From: Streptomyces dangxiongensis | GTDB taxonomy: Bacteria > Actinomycetota > Actinomycetes > Streptomycetales > Streptomycetaceae | Length of the DNA: 64,000 nucleotides | Reading direction: 5' to 3' | Assembly: GCF_003675325.1 (NCBI RefSeq) | Contig: NZ_CP033073.1 | Coordinates: 4,464,001 to 4,528,000 of the forward strand | Part shown: piece after piece, positions 53,739-62,319 of the stretch | Position numbering within the stretch: the first letter of the stretch is position 1 | How the letters are laid out: the number at the start of each line of letters is the position of its first letter | Made by a program: the position numbers and the translations under genes | Notes under the pieces: model-generated | Databases searched by the model: none | Told to the model about the DNA's origin: nothing | Seen by the model: only the letters and a program-made list of their open reading frames with translations

Positions 53739-55454
53739 CTATCGGCGCTGTCGGCGCTGCTGTTCGGTAGGCGTCGTAGCAGCCGACGGAAACTGACCGT
53801 CGTGGCTCTGCCGGACGCGGACCGAGGCTGCGAGGGTGGAGCGGCGACGGGCGGCTTCGGCTCGCCGATTGGGTGCCGGGTTGCGGCCGGTGTGCTGGAT
53901 GCGGGTGATGAGCACGCGGGCGGGTTGGAGGGCGGTGGTCAACTCGCGCTGAGCCGCGGCTTCCCGAAGGAGTTGGTGGGGTTGGTGGCCGCGGGCTTCC
54001 GCGTCGGCGAGGACGGTGGCGAGCGCGGGCCAGGCCGGGTCGGTGAGGATGCGCTCAGCGTGGTCGGGGACGGCTGCCCGTACGTCGCCAGCCAGAATGC
54101 GGCTGGCTTCATCCCTGGGCGGTCGGGCGGTGAGTTCGGCGAGCGTCGGGGCGAGGGCCAGGTCGGCGGCTGTCTGGAGGTGCTGGACGGCCTGGCGGGC
54201 GGCGTCGGCCTGGTGGGCGTGGTGCTTCGCTTCGTGCCAGCGCGCGGCGACGATGGTGGCCCAGACGAGGGCTGCGACCAGAGCGGCCAGGGCGCTGCCG
54301 TCCGGGCCGGTGGCGGTGTGGACGATGTCGCGCGCCGCGCCGCGCAGGGCGAGGGCGGCACGGTCCTCGGCCCGGACCTGGGAACGCTGGGCCCGGGCGA
54401 ACGCCTTGGAAGCGGCCTGGAGTTCGGCGCGCAGAGGGGCAGGTACCTTCTGGGCGGTAGCTTCCAGGAGTTCGCCAAGGGCGGTGATGTGGGCCTGGGC
54501 GTGGGTGTCGTCGGCCAGATCGGTGTGGAGCATGTCGAGGGCGTCGGCGGCTTGGTGCCAGGGGGTGCTGGGGTGTTTGCGGCGGGCGGTGGGGTGTTCT
54601 TCGGGCCGGCTGGATTCGAGGCGGGCCTTGATTTTGGGCAGAGAGAGGTCGGGGGCGATCTTGCTTCCGGGGTGGTAGATCTGCTCGCCAGCCTCGTTGA
54701 CGTCGCCGGGTCGGCCGGCGGCATATCCGAGGAGGTCGCCTGACGGGCCGCGCCTGACCTGGACCTCGACGCCGCTGGCTTGCAGGTAGGCGATGAATTC
54801 CTCGGCGCTGGTCACATGGGGGATGGCGGCACGGATGCGGTCCTGGAGCCACTCGGCGCTGGGCTGGTCCCAGCCGAGGCGTTCGGCCTTGTGCATCTCG
54901 GCCTGAGTCGGGCGACGGCTTCCGGTTCCGTCCCCCTTCTTCAACTGCCGTAGCCCGTAGTCCTTCTCGATCTCGCGGCACTCGTCACCGACGCGCACGC
55001 CGCTGCCGTGGAGTTTGGGACGGCGGCCGTCTTCGCGGACGGTGGTGGCGAGGATGTGAATGTGGTCATCCGCGTGCCGTACGGCGATCCAGCGGCAGCC
55101 CAGATCATCACCGGTCGGCGCGATACCGGCCGCTTCAACGATGCGCTGGGCGATCTCGCCCCACTCGGCGTCGGAGAGGTAACGGTCCTCGGGGGCGGCA
55201 CGGACCGGGCAGTGCCACACGTGGTCGGTGACCTGTTTGCCGAACTCGCCGTTGCGCAGCCGCACGGGCTCGTCGAGGTAGCGGGCGAGTTCGGTGAGGG
55301 TGGCGTTCTCGTCGCGGCCGAGGTCGGGCAAGCCGAGCATCGCGAACCCGGCCACGATGTGCGGGTCGAGGTGTTCGTCGTGGTCGCCGGGGCCGTAGAG
55401 GTAGGCGAGGAGGCCGCGGGTGTTGGACCCGGCCGGTTTGATGGCGGCGATCAC
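53739..55454 (-). CDS. Relaxase, MOB-P (MobA/VirD2) type
   Basis: 571 residues. The N-terminal nuclease has the metal-binding histidine triad H127-ADD-H131-I-H133 (VRHADDHIHILATT) and N-terminal tyrosines (LLAYLYGPG, Tyr18/Tyr20) as candidate nick-joining residues. VTDHVWHCPVRAAPED is the preceding conserved strand. The C-terminal half is helical and Ala-rich. Relaxases nick oriT and stay covalently bound to the transferred strand. GTG 55454 overlaps the mobC stop. The 3' end faces the lanthipeptide cluster with a 6-base gap. Confidence 0.88.
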   Translation of the reverse strand: MIAAIKPAGSNTRGLLAYLYGPGDHDEHLDPHIVAGFAMLGLPDLGRDENATLTELARYLDEPVRLRNGEFGKQVTDHVWHCPVRAAPEDRYLSDAEWGEIAQRIVEAAGIAPTGDDLGCRWIAVRHADDHIHILATTVREDGRRPKLHGSGVRVGDECREIEKDYGLRQLKKGDGTGSRRPTQAEMHKAERLGWDQPSAEWLQDRIRAAIPHVTSAEEFIAYLQASGVEVQVRRGPSGDLLGYAAGRPGDVNEAGEQIYHPGSKIAPDLSLPKIKARLESSRPEEHPTARRKHPSTPWHQAADALDMLHTDLADDTHAQAHITALGELLEATAQKVPAPLRAELQAASKAFARAQRSQVRAEDRAALALRGAARDIVHTATGPDGSALAALVAALVWATIVAARWHEAKHHAHQADAARQAVQHLQTAADLALAPTLAELTARPPRDEASRILAGDVRAAVPDHAERILTDPAWPALATVLADAEARGHQPHQLLREAAAQRELTTALQPARVLITRIQHTGRNPAPNRRAEAARRRSTLAASVRVRQSHDGQFPSAATTPTEQQRRQRR

Positions 55455-56194
55455 GCGGCTGCCTCCGTCTCCGGGTCGGCGGGCTGGCGCAGGGCTTCGG
55501 CGATCAGCTCCAGCAACTGGTGGAGTTCGGTCAGGCGCTGGCGGATGTCGGGTGGGGTGTGGTCGCTGTTGAGGGCGCGGGCGATCTGGTTGACGTTGAC
55601 GCCGATCCGGTTGAGCTGGCGCAGGACCTGGGCGCGGAAGACGTGGGTGCGGCGGCGGTCCTCGGACAGGGGCAGGTTGGCGGTGAAGTGGCCGGTGATG
55701 AAGGCGAGGACGATGTCGGCGGCGAAGCCCGAGTCACCCCTGTAGCCGTGCTCGGCGGCAGTCTCCTGGAGGCGGGTGTGCTCGTCGCCGGTGAAGCGCA
55801 GCGGGCCGACGCGAACGACGCGCTTGGTGCCGGTGAAACGGCGGATCGTGGGCTGCACGCTCTTCACGACAGGCTCACCGCCGACGCTCTCGGCGATGTC
55901 GACGGCACGTACGCGGCGCAGAGTCTCGCACTGGAGGGTGTGGAGCATGTCCTCGTCGGAGCCGCCCTCGGCCCCGACGCCCTGGCCTGGCGCCCCCTGG
56001 TGCTGGGCCGTCTCCGCCACCCCCGGGGCGGAGACCACCGAAGACCGGCCTTGAGTCGGACTCGGGGTACTACTGGCTCCGCCTGGGGCAGCTCGTCCGA
56101 ACGCGCGCCGCCAACGGTCCATCAGCGTAGGCGACTTCGTCAGCGGCAGCGGCTCGTCGGGGGCGTTTTCGGGGGCGAGCGGGTTGTGAGTCAT
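55451..56194 (-). CDS. MobC-like mobilization accessory protein
   Basis: 247 residues from ATG 56194, with GGAGAA upstream. The N-terminal half is Pro/Ser/Glu-rich and disordered. The C-terminal MobC region reads RVGPLRFTGDEHTRLQETAAEHGY, RRTHVFRAQVLRQLNRIGVNVNQIARALN and LTELHQLLELIAEALRQ. MobC proteins bind oriT through a ribbon-helix-helix and help the relaxase open it. It overlaps the relaxase gene by four bases. Confidence 0.85.
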   Translation of the reverse strand: MTHNPLAPENAPDEPLPLTKSPTLMDRWRRAFGRAAPGGASSTPSPTQGRSSVVSAPGVAETAQHQGAPGQGVGAEGGSDEDMLHTLQCETLRRVRAVDIAESVGGEPVVKSVQPTIRRFTGTKRVVRVGPLRFTGDEHTRLQETAAEHGYRGDSGFAADIVLAFITGHFTANLPLSEDRRRTHVFRAQVLRQLNRIGVNVNQIARALNSDHTPPDIRQRLTELHQLLELIAEALRQPADPETEAAA

Positions 56195-56365
56195 GGACGG
56201 TTCTCCAGAGCGGGGTCGGGAGGGCGTGCGGGGCACGGCGGAGATCAGGCGGAGTTCGGACGGCTGCCGCCTCATCCACAGGTGGGGGCGATCGCGCGAT
56301 TCTTGGGAGGCGGTATGGCGGGCCGGGTGACCGGAAGGGTTCCGGTCACCCGGCAGCGGTTGCGG

Positions 56366-57292
56366 TCAGCCGCTGGACCGATGGGTCTCGGCTGCGGCAT
56401 CGGGTTCGGCCCGGAGGAGGTTCATCACCTCGGTCAGCCGCTTGCTGCCGACCGTCAGCCCTTTGTCCTCGACCGCCGTCCGGACTACGGCCCGGGTGAG
56501 CTTGCCCTGCTCAGCGGCAGCGGCCCGGCCGATCTCCACGAGTTCCTCAAGGGGAGCCCCGGGCGGACGGCCACCGCGCACCTTGCCCGCCGCGGCGGAG
56601 GCGGGCGGTTTCGGAGACTGGACGGATACAGCGGCCGACAGCCCAGCGGCCTGGACGGGCTCAGTCAATAGCTCGGCAGGCCCGAAGCGCCCGGCCGGAA
56701 CCTCGCCGGACCGGCCGACCGCGATGGCCGGCGCCTCGGCGAGGTGGACGGATGTGGTGACCGACGGTTCCGGCACCTGCACCGAATCGGGGCCCGATTG
56801 GTCGACATCAGGCTGTGCGACGAGTTCGTGGATCTGCCGCATCAGCACGCCGAAGGCCACCATCGCGGCGGCCGGGGGAACCGCGGCGACCACGTAGTCG
56901 AGCAATGAGACGCTGCCGACGTCGCGCGTGCCGGTCACCCCGGCCACGTTGAGCCCGATGGAGCCGAATGATCCGATGGCGGTGACGCCGATGGCCCACG
57001 GGTCGGTGACGCGGCGCAGGCCCGCGCGGAGCATGAGGAGTTCGCCCGCGACGATGAACGCGTCCAGCGTCGCGGGCCACGCCCATCGGCGGATCGGAGA
57101 GTCGCGGAGTCCGTGCTGGGCGGCGACCTCGGCCAGGTGGGCGTAGGAGAGCCAGAACGCACCGGCGGTAAGGGCCACGATGACGATGCCGGCCGCGCGG
57201 AGCACGTACTGCTCCGCGGAGAGCTTCGCCTTCGCTGGTTGCTTCTCACCGGGCTGGTCGCCGCGCGGCGGGCGGTCTCGGCGGCGGGACAT
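56366..57292 (-). CDS. DUF2637 membrane protein (transfer-associated, Spd-like)
   Basis: 308 residues. Four membrane segments lie between 30 and 160: LRAAGIVIVALTAGAFWLSYAHL, AWPATLDAFIVAGELLMLRAGL, AIGVTAIGSFGSIGLNVAGV and LDYVVAAVPPAAAMVAFGVLM. WPATLDAFIVAGELLMLRA is the DUF2637 signature. The C-terminal half is soluble and ends with a small helical domain (RAVVRTAVEDKGLTVGSKRLTEVMNLL). DUF2637 proteins are common on actinobacterial plasmids and integrative elements near spread genes. ATG 57292 gives the typical basic N-terminus. Confidence 0.85.
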   Translation of the reverse strand: MSRRRDRPPRGDQPGEKQPAKAKLSAEQYVLRAAGIVIVALTAGAFWLSYAHLAEVAAQHGLRDSPIRRWAWPATLDAFIVAGELLMLRAGLRRVTDPWAIGVTAIGSFGSIGLNVAGVTGTRDVGSVSLLDYVVAAVPPAAAMVAFGVLMRQIHELVAQPDVDQSGPDSVQVPEPSVTTSVHLAEAPAIAVGRSGEVPAGRFGPAELLTEPVQAAGLSAAVSVQSPKPPASAAAGKVRGGRPPGAPLEELVEIGRAAAAEQGKLTRAVVRTAVEDKGLTVGSKRLTEVMNLLRAEPDAAAETHRSSG

Positions 57293-57344
57293 GAGAGGGA
57301 CCTTCAAGCGGGGGGTGCTCCTGGGCTGGTGGTGTGGTGCGTCT

Positions 57345-57710
57345 TTGCCGTCTTGGCCGTTGCAAGCGCAGGTCACAGCGTGTACGGCAACCGCCTCGGC
57401 CTTCCGTCCTGGCGTGTGCCGCCGACGTCTTGTTCCGAGTCGGAACAAGACGTCGACGCGTCCTAGCGGGCCTGGTTCCGGTGCGGCAGTGCCCCGGGCC
57501 GGGACGGTGGCCTTGTGCCTTCCGTCCTGGTGCTCGGTGCTTTGACCTGCGCTGATACGGCAGGACGGCGGGGGACGGCGCAAGACGGATGCGGGCGGCG
57601 TCTTGGCGGTAGGGCTGCCATGGCGGATCGCGTTGCCGTCTTGGCCCCGGTTGCCGTCTTGCCGGTATGCCGTTTGACCTGCGAGATCACGGCAGGGACG
57701 GCAGGGACGG
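57345..57710. repeat. Repeat-rich intergenic region, candidate origin of transfer or replication
   Basis: No gene in about 470 bases between the DUF2637 and DUF3631 genes. TTGCCGTCTTGGCC occurs at 57345–57358 and 57633–57646, with TTGCCGTCTTG again at 57651–57661. TTTGACCTGCG occurs at 57541–57551 and 57673–57683. CCTTCCGTCCTGG occurs near 57400 and 57518. GGCAGGGAC is repeated in tandem near 57691. The region also contains the 33-bp inverted repeat at 57423–57455. Confidence 0.65.
57423..57455. other. Perfect 33-bp inverted repeat, oriT hairpin candidate
   Basis: Left arm CGACGTCTTGTTCCGA (57423–57438), one central base, right arm the exact complement (57440–57455). It lies just upstream of the DUF2637–mobC–relaxase operon, where MOB-P systems commonly keep oriT with an inverted repeat beside the nick site. 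A terminator or an operator are alternatives. Confidence 0.55.
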
Positions 57711-57759
57711 CAACAAGGGGGCGGGGTTCGGCCCGCGTCGAGTTCGCCGGGCAGGGCGT

Positions 57760-59088
57760 TCACTCAGTGAACGGCGGGTGGTTCACCGGGCGGGCCGCCT
57801 GGGGGTCCACTGAGTGGACGGTGGGGCAGTACCGGCTCCAGGCATCCAGGAACTTGTTGCGCATGTAGCCCTTGCGCTGGGTCCGGTCGGCCATGCGCAC
57901 GTTGCCGGGCCTGATCTCGAACTCGCGCAGCATCCTGCCCAGTTCACGGGCGGTCAGCCCGCCCCGCCCCCACTCCGCCCACGGCGCCTCCGCGTCCTGG
58001 CGCAGGTGATGGAGGAGTTCCTCGGTAGACAGACTGTCCACCTCACGCTGGGCGTGGAAGACCCGGCGGATGTCGGCGAGGATCCGCGCTCCGCTCGGGT
58101 GCTCTTCCTCGGCCGCCACTTCGGCGGCGACCATCCGCGCGCACGCGAGGCGCGCCAGGCGTGGCCAGCGCCCGCCGGCGAGGTCGGCGACGATAACCAG
58201 GGGCTCCCAGGTGTCCGCGGCACGGTCCTCGACCGGCATGTCCGGCTCCAGGTTCGCCGCCTCGTCCAGCAGCGGCCGGGCCCACGCGGCGATACGGTCG
58301 CGCAGGTCATGCAGGGCCGGGATGTCGCGGCGGGAGCGGAAGGGCTTGACCTTCTCGCCCTCGGCCCGGCGCCGCATGCGGATCACGACCGACCGGTCCA
58401 TGACCGTGTCGGGCAGCTCGCCGATTCCCGCGATGGCCGCCATGGCGAAGGTCGCGAAGCGGTGCGGGGTGTGGTCGTTGCCCACGACCCGGGTCACGTA
58501 CCGCCCTCGCTGGTGGCCGGCGTTGAGCAGGCCGCGCGTCTCCTCGTTCTTCTCCGCGACCTTCGGGCCGAAGATGGTGTCCGCCTCGTCCACCAGGAGG
58601 GTTGGCGGGTTGTCCTCGGAGATCGACCGGAAGATGGCCGCCGGGGTGGTGTTGATGGTGAGCATCGGTTCGTGGACCGTCTCGGTCAGCACGTCCAGCA
58701 GCCGCGACTTGCCGCACCTCTTCGCCGGGCCCACCACCGCCAGGCGCGGGGCGTGCTGCCATGCGGGCTGCAGGTGCGTCGCTGCCACCCACAAGGTGAT
58801 CGCGTCGAGGGCCTCCTGAGAGGGCGGGATCACGAACTGGGCGATCTGCCCGCGCAGTTCGTCCAGCAACTCGGAGCCGTACGTCGGCTCCGCATCGGAT
58901 ATTTCCTCCGGCCCGCTCGGCGTCTTCGCCTCGTCGGTGCTGCGGGCATCTGCATCACTGCCGGGGCTCGGATCGGCGTCGTCGGCCTGCGTGGCGTGCA
59001 GGTGGGCGCCGGGTCGGCCGGGGATGGCCGCCGCGGGCCAGATGGCCTGCGCGGGGGCGGAATAGGGTTCGGGGTTCTCGGGTTGCAC
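57760..59088 (-). CDS. DUF3631 ATPase, probably replication-associated
   Basis: 442 residues. Walker A is GPAKRCGKS with Lys127; Walker B is PTLLVDEAD. RYVTRVVGNDHTPHRFATFAMAAIAGIGELPDT and DRSVVIRMRRR follow the pattern of primase-helicase ATPases (DUF927/DUF3631). The C-terminal part has LHHLRQDAEAPWAEWGRGGLTARELGRML, typical of DUF3631 in actinobacterial elements. GTG 59088 has GAGGAG seven bases upstream, which rules out the longer upstream frame. It probably helps to replicate the excised element. Confidence 0.85.
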   Translation of the reverse strand: MQPENPEPYSAPAQAIWPAAAIPGRPGAHLHATQADDADPSPGSDADARSTDEAKTPSGPEEISDAEPTYGSELLDELRGQIAQFVIPPSQEALDAITLWVAATHLQPAWQHAPRLAVVGPAKRCGKSRLLDVLTETVHEPMLTINTTPAAIFRSISEDNPPTLLVDEADTIFGPKVAEKNEETRGLLNAGHQRGRYVTRVVGNDHTPHRFATFAMAAIAGIGELPDTVMDRSVVIRMRRRAEGEKVKPFRSRRDIPALHDLRDRIAAWARPLLDEAANLEPDMPVEDRAADTWEPLVIVADLAGGRWPRLARLACARMVAAEVAAEEEHPSGARILADIRRVFHAQREVDSLSTEELLHHLRQDAEAPWAEWGRGGLTARELGRMLREFEIRPGNVRMADRTQRKGYMRNKFLDAWSRYCPTVHSVDPQAARPVNHPPFTE

Positions 59089-59303
59089 TCGGCAGCTCCT
59101 CGTCTGGCGGTGGCGGGCTCGCACGCCCTTGCCGCCGGGTTGGTTCTTCCAGGGCCGTTCGGGGTTGCTCCGCCGGGGGCCCACCCTCTTCTCGCGAGCG
59201 TTCGGTGATCGCGAGGGAACACGGACCGTACGTCCACGCCTGGCCACAGTCCAGCGTTTCTGTGTCAGCTCAGCGCAGAACGGTCTGCTACGGTTCCCCG
59301 CTC

Positions 59304-59549
59304 TCACGCGGCCAGGCCCAGCAGGGCCAACAGGTCTGCGGTCACCACCCGGTAGGCGTTGCCCAGCCGCAGCACCTTGCACGGGTACTGGCCGCGCTTC
59401 GCCAGCTCGTACCCCTTGCTTCGCCCGAGCCCCAGCGCCCGGTTGCCTGTCTCCAGGTCAACGGCGGCGGGAAGCTCCAGCAGCTCCTCGCGGCTCATGC
59501 CCTTCACCCGGCCGGCGAGTCCGTTCTCGCGCATACGCGCTCCATCCAT
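59304..59549 (-). CDS. Excisionase-like small HTH protein
   Basis: 81 residues from ATG 59549; ATG 59534 and 59498 are alternatives. The winged-helix pattern VDLETGNRALGLGRSKGYELAKRGQYPCKVLRLGNAYRVVTADLLALLG is that of MerR-like excisionases (Xis). These proteins bend DNA at the attachment site and steer the integrase to excision. It lies one gene away from the integrase, as is usual. Confidence 0.85.
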   Translation of the reverse strand: MDGARMRENGLAGRVKGMSREELLELPAAVDLETGNRALGLGRSKGYELAKRGQYPCKVLRLGNAYRVVTADLLALLGLAA

Positions 59550-59628
59550 GACTGAGCCCTCGGCGAACACGACGATCACGCTCGTCTCCAGGCCATGGAA
59601 TCAACGGTAGGGAAGTTAATGTGTCTTC

Positions 59629-60315
59629 ATGACACAACACGGTTTCGATGCTGGAAGGGACGAGGACGACGTCCCGGAGTGGGTGGACCAAGTGATGGCC
59701 ACCGTGGCCGCCGAGGTCCGCAGACGAAGGAAGGAGTTGCACATGAGCGCCCAGGACCTGGCCGACCGCTGCGAGGAGATCGGCCACCCGATCCCGCGCA
59801 ACGTGATCGCCAACATGGAGTCCGGCCGCCGCGCCAACCTGCCCCTGGTCGACGTCATCGTCCTCGCCGAAGCCCTGGACACCTACCCGATCTGCCTGCT
59901 CTACCCCGTCGGCTACGTCGACCGAGTCCAGCGCCTCCCCCTGCAGCACTCCGAACGGACCTGGGATGCCATGCGCTGGTTCACCGGCGACAGGGAGGAG
60001 CTCGGCAGGGAAGACGCCATGCTCCGGTCCTTCCGCGCCCACATCCGCCACCAGCGCGCCGCTCTGGCCGCCCTGAAAGGCGAGAAGCACGAGCGCTGGA
60101 AAGCGGAGACAGCACCCAACAAAGCCGAACGCGAGGAAGCCCTCCTCGCCCAAGCCGACTACGCGGAAAGGGTGTTGGAAGCCAAGTACCGGCTTCGCAG
60201 CGCCCGCGCCTTCATCCGCGAAGACGGCGGCACACCACCGCACCTGCCGCCGGAACTCGCCGATGTCGACCCACCCGAAACCGCCCCCAACACCACCGAG
60301 GAGAACGATCTTTGA
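59629..60315 (+). CDS. XRE-family regulator of the element
   Basis: 228 residues. The helix-turn-helix is at about 25–80 (VRRRRKELHMSAQDLADRCEEIGH, RNVIANMESGRRANLPLVDVIVLAEAL). The rest is helical, with a charged coiled segment (RWKAETAPNKAEREEALLAQADYAERVLEAKYRL). It is divergent from the excisionase and overlaps the integrase start by three bases (TTGA), so it is translated with the integrase and probably controls the excision decision. Confidence 0.85.
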   Translation: MTQHGFDAGRDEDDVPEWVDQVMATVAAEVRRRRKELHMSAQDLADRCEEIGHPIPRNVIANMESGRRANLPLVDVIVLAEALDTYPICLLYPVGYVDRVQRLPLQHSERTWDAMRWFTGDREELGREDAMLRSFRAHIRHQRAALAALKGEKHERWKAETAPNKAEREEALLAQADYAERVLEAKYRLRSARAFIREDGGTPPHLPPELADVDPPETAPNTTEENDL

Positions 60316-61985
60316 AGGGTTCCACCCACCGCCGCTGCTACTGCCGCGACCCCCACACCGGCAAGCCGCTCGGCAAGAAGTGCCCCAAGCTCTCCAGCCG
60401 CAAGCACGGCTCGTACTCCATACGCCAGGAGCTCCCGCCCCGCGAAGACGGCACCCGCCGCTCCTTCAGCCGCGCCGGCTACGACTCCCTCAAGGCCGCC
60501 CAGGTCGACCTCGACCACGTACGCGCTCTCGTCGGCCTCGCCGACGCCGATGACGCCGAGGGCCTGGCCCAGATAGCCGAGCTGCTGGAGAAGGTGGCCG
60601 AGGAGAAGGCCCCGCTGCCGAACATCGAGGCCACCCGCAGGCGCCTCAGTCACGGCCTGGACCTGACGAGCAGGCTCACGGTTGGCGAGTGGCTGGACAT
60701 GTGGCTGGCGGGCAAGAAGGGGCGGCAGAGCGGCATCAGCCGGGACGAGAGCAACATCCGCGTCCACCTCAAACCACGGATCGGGCATTACCGGCTCGAC
60801 CGCCTCCGGGTCGCCCACCTGTCGGAGATGTTCGAGGCCATTGCCGAGGCCAACGTCGAGATCGCGGAAGGCAACGCGGCCCGCCGCAAGGCGTTCGAGG
60901 ACCTCGCCCAGATCCCCTGGAAAGGCCGCGAGCCCCGCGCCCGCCGCAAGGCGATGAAGGCAGCCATCGCCGAGATGGAGCCCTACCGCCGCATCGTCGG
61001 TCCGGCCACACGCCAGCGCGTCCGCTCCACCCTGCGGGCCGCACTCAACGCTGCGATCGCCCAGCAGCTCATCACCTTCAACCCGGCCGCCCACGTCGAG
61101 TTGGAGGCGGGCAAGCGCCCCAAGGCCCTCGTATGGACCGAGGAGCGCATCCTCCACTGGAAGCGCAGCGGAGAGAAGCCGTCGGCAGTGATGGTCTGGA
61201 CGCCGGAGCACACCGGCCTCTTCCTCGACCACGTTGCGGAGGACCGCCTGTACGCGCTGTTCCACCTGATCGCGTTCCGCGGGCTGCGGCGGGGCGAGGC
61301 GTGCGGGCAGAAGTGGACGGACACCAACCTGGATGCCGGTCTCATCACCGTCGCCAAGCAACTCGTCGTGGACGGCTGGGAGGTGTACGAGGACGACCCC
61401 AAGACAGACGTCGGCGCGCGCACCATCGCGCTGGACTCCGACACGGTCCAGGCCCTCAAGCGGCACCGCGCCCAGCAGGACAAGGACCGCGAGGAGTGGG
61501 AGAGCGCCTGGGTGGAGACCGGACGCCTCTTCACCAAGGAGAACGGTGAGTTGCTCCACCCCGCCAACGTCACGCGACGGTTCATCGAGCTGTACGAGGA
61601 GATCGACCTCCCGCCGGTCCGGCTCCACGACCTCCGCCACGGTGCCGCGACCCTCGCCCACGCGGCCGGGGCCGACCTGAAGGACATCCAGGAGATGCTC
61701 GGCCACTCCTCGATCACCATCACGGCCGACACGTACACGAGCCTGCTCCCCGAAGCGGACCTGGCGATCGCCGAGGCCGCAGCCCGGCTCGTCCCGCGCG
61801 CCCGCGCCACCTCCGAGAACACCGCCCCTGAGGCGGAGGCCGAGCCCGACGACGCGGAGCATCCCGGCCCGGAGTCCGTGCCGGATGATGCTGATCCGTC
61901 GGGAGAAATTCCGGAGATCAACTCTCCGTCCGCTCACGCACCGCTCACGCAAACGGCCCCGGACAAGGAGTCCGAGGCCGAGTAG
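60312..61985 (+). CDS. int: Tyrosine-family site-specific integrase
   Basis: 557 residues from TTG 60312, which overlaps the upstream stop codon. An N-terminal AP2-like arm-binding domain (YCRDPHTGKPLGKKCPKL, HGSYSIRQELPPREDGTRRSFSRAGYDS) is followed by a SAM-like core-binding domain and the catalytic domain with Arg326 (RGLRRGE), His439/Arg442 (LHDLRHG), His465 (LGHSS) and Tyr475 (DTYTSL). All residues are intact. A disordered acidic tail ends in EINSPSAHAPL. The attachment site lies 44 bases downstream, the normal place for integrases that use tRNA 3' ends. Confidence 0.95.
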   Translation: MKGSTHRRCYCRDPHTGKPLGKKCPKLSSRKHGSYSIRQELPPREDGTRRSFSRAGYDSLKAAQVDLDHVRALVGLADADDAEGLAQIAELLEKVAEEKAPLPNIEATRRRLSHGLDLTSRLTVGEWLDMWLAGKKGRQSGISRDESNIRVHLKPRIGHYRLDRLRVAHLSEMFEAIAEANVEIAEGNAARRKAFEDLAQIPWKGREPRARRKAMKAAIAEMEPYRRIVGPATRQRVRSTLRAALNAAIAQQLITFNPAAHVELEAGKRPKALVWTEERILHWKRSGEKPSAVMVWTPEHTGLFLDHVAEDRLYALFHLIAFRGLRRGEACGQKWTDTNLDAGLITVAKQLVVDGWEVYEDDPKTDVGARTIALDSDTVQALKRHRAQQDKDREEWESAWVETGRLFTKENGELLHPANVTRRFIELYEEIDLPPVRLHDLRHGAATLAHAAGADLKDIQEMLGHSSITITADTYTSLLPEADLAIAEAAARLVPRARATSENTAPEAEAEPDDAEHPGPESVPDDADPSGEIPEINSPSAHAPLTQTAPDKESEAE

Positions 61986-61993
61986 GAGCCCTC

Positions 61994-62013
61994 CCTGGGG
62001 GAGAAACCCCAGG
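61994..62013 (+). terminator. Short hairpin after the integrase gene
   Basis: CCTGGGG (61994–62000) pairs with CCCCAGG (62007–62013) around a 6-base loop, directly after the integrase stop and before the attachment site. Confidence 0.55.
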
Positions 62014-62029
62014 TCAGAGCGGTTATGCG

Positions 62030-62075
62030 CTGTGCCCCCGGCAGGATTCGAACCTGCGACACCCGCTTTAGGAGT
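62030..62075 (-). repeat. Right attachment site: second 46-bp fragment of tRNA-Arg(CCU)
   Basis: Identical over 46 bases to 30536–30581 and in the same orientation. The minus-strand bases to the right do not form the 5' half of a tRNA (no GCCCCCG acceptor strand, no D arm), so the intact tRNA must lie farther right, outside the window. This implies another element beyond this point. Confidence 0.88.
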
Positions 62076-62319
62076 TCGATCCGCTCCCGCTCCAACTGGT
62101 GTCGGCGACTGGGGCGACGGCTGGCCAGAATCGCGGGTGTACGCCTCCGTCCGGCGTCGTTGATGTCAGGCGTGGATGTCGGGCGTCTGCTGGATAGAAC
62201 GGATGCTGAGGCGGTAGCGAGCCCAACAGGAGCGGGGCGCCACCTACCAGCCATTCGCCAACCGATCAGGCCGCAGTGAGCTGTGGCGACGGTGGACCGG
62301 GTCTGTGAAGGGGGGCTGC

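Larger units (their letters stand above)
30536..62075 (+). mobile_element. Integrative mobilizable element of about 31.5 kb in tRNA-Arg(CCU)
   Basis: Bounded by two direct 46-bp tRNA-Arg fragments. The right end has integrase, regulator, excisionase-like protein, DUF3631 ATPase, DUF2637 membrane protein, MobC and relaxase. The cargo is a defence-like block (30729–42398) and a lanthipeptide cluster (42670–53732). A truncated second integrase at 34973–35304 shows that the present element is a composite. No FtsK/TraB-type DNA pump is seen. Confidence 0.82.

Noticed and set aside
53802..54743. Plus-strand Gly-rich frame opposite the relaxase
   Set aside because: Antisense shadow; the minus strand has the relaxase histidine triad.
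57300..57710. CRISPR array
   Set aside because: Repeats are short, irregularly spaced and partly inverted; there are no equal spacers and no cas genes.
62030..62110. A complete tRNA-Arg gene at the right attachment site
   Set aside because: As on the left, the bases that should form the 5' half do not pair or match.
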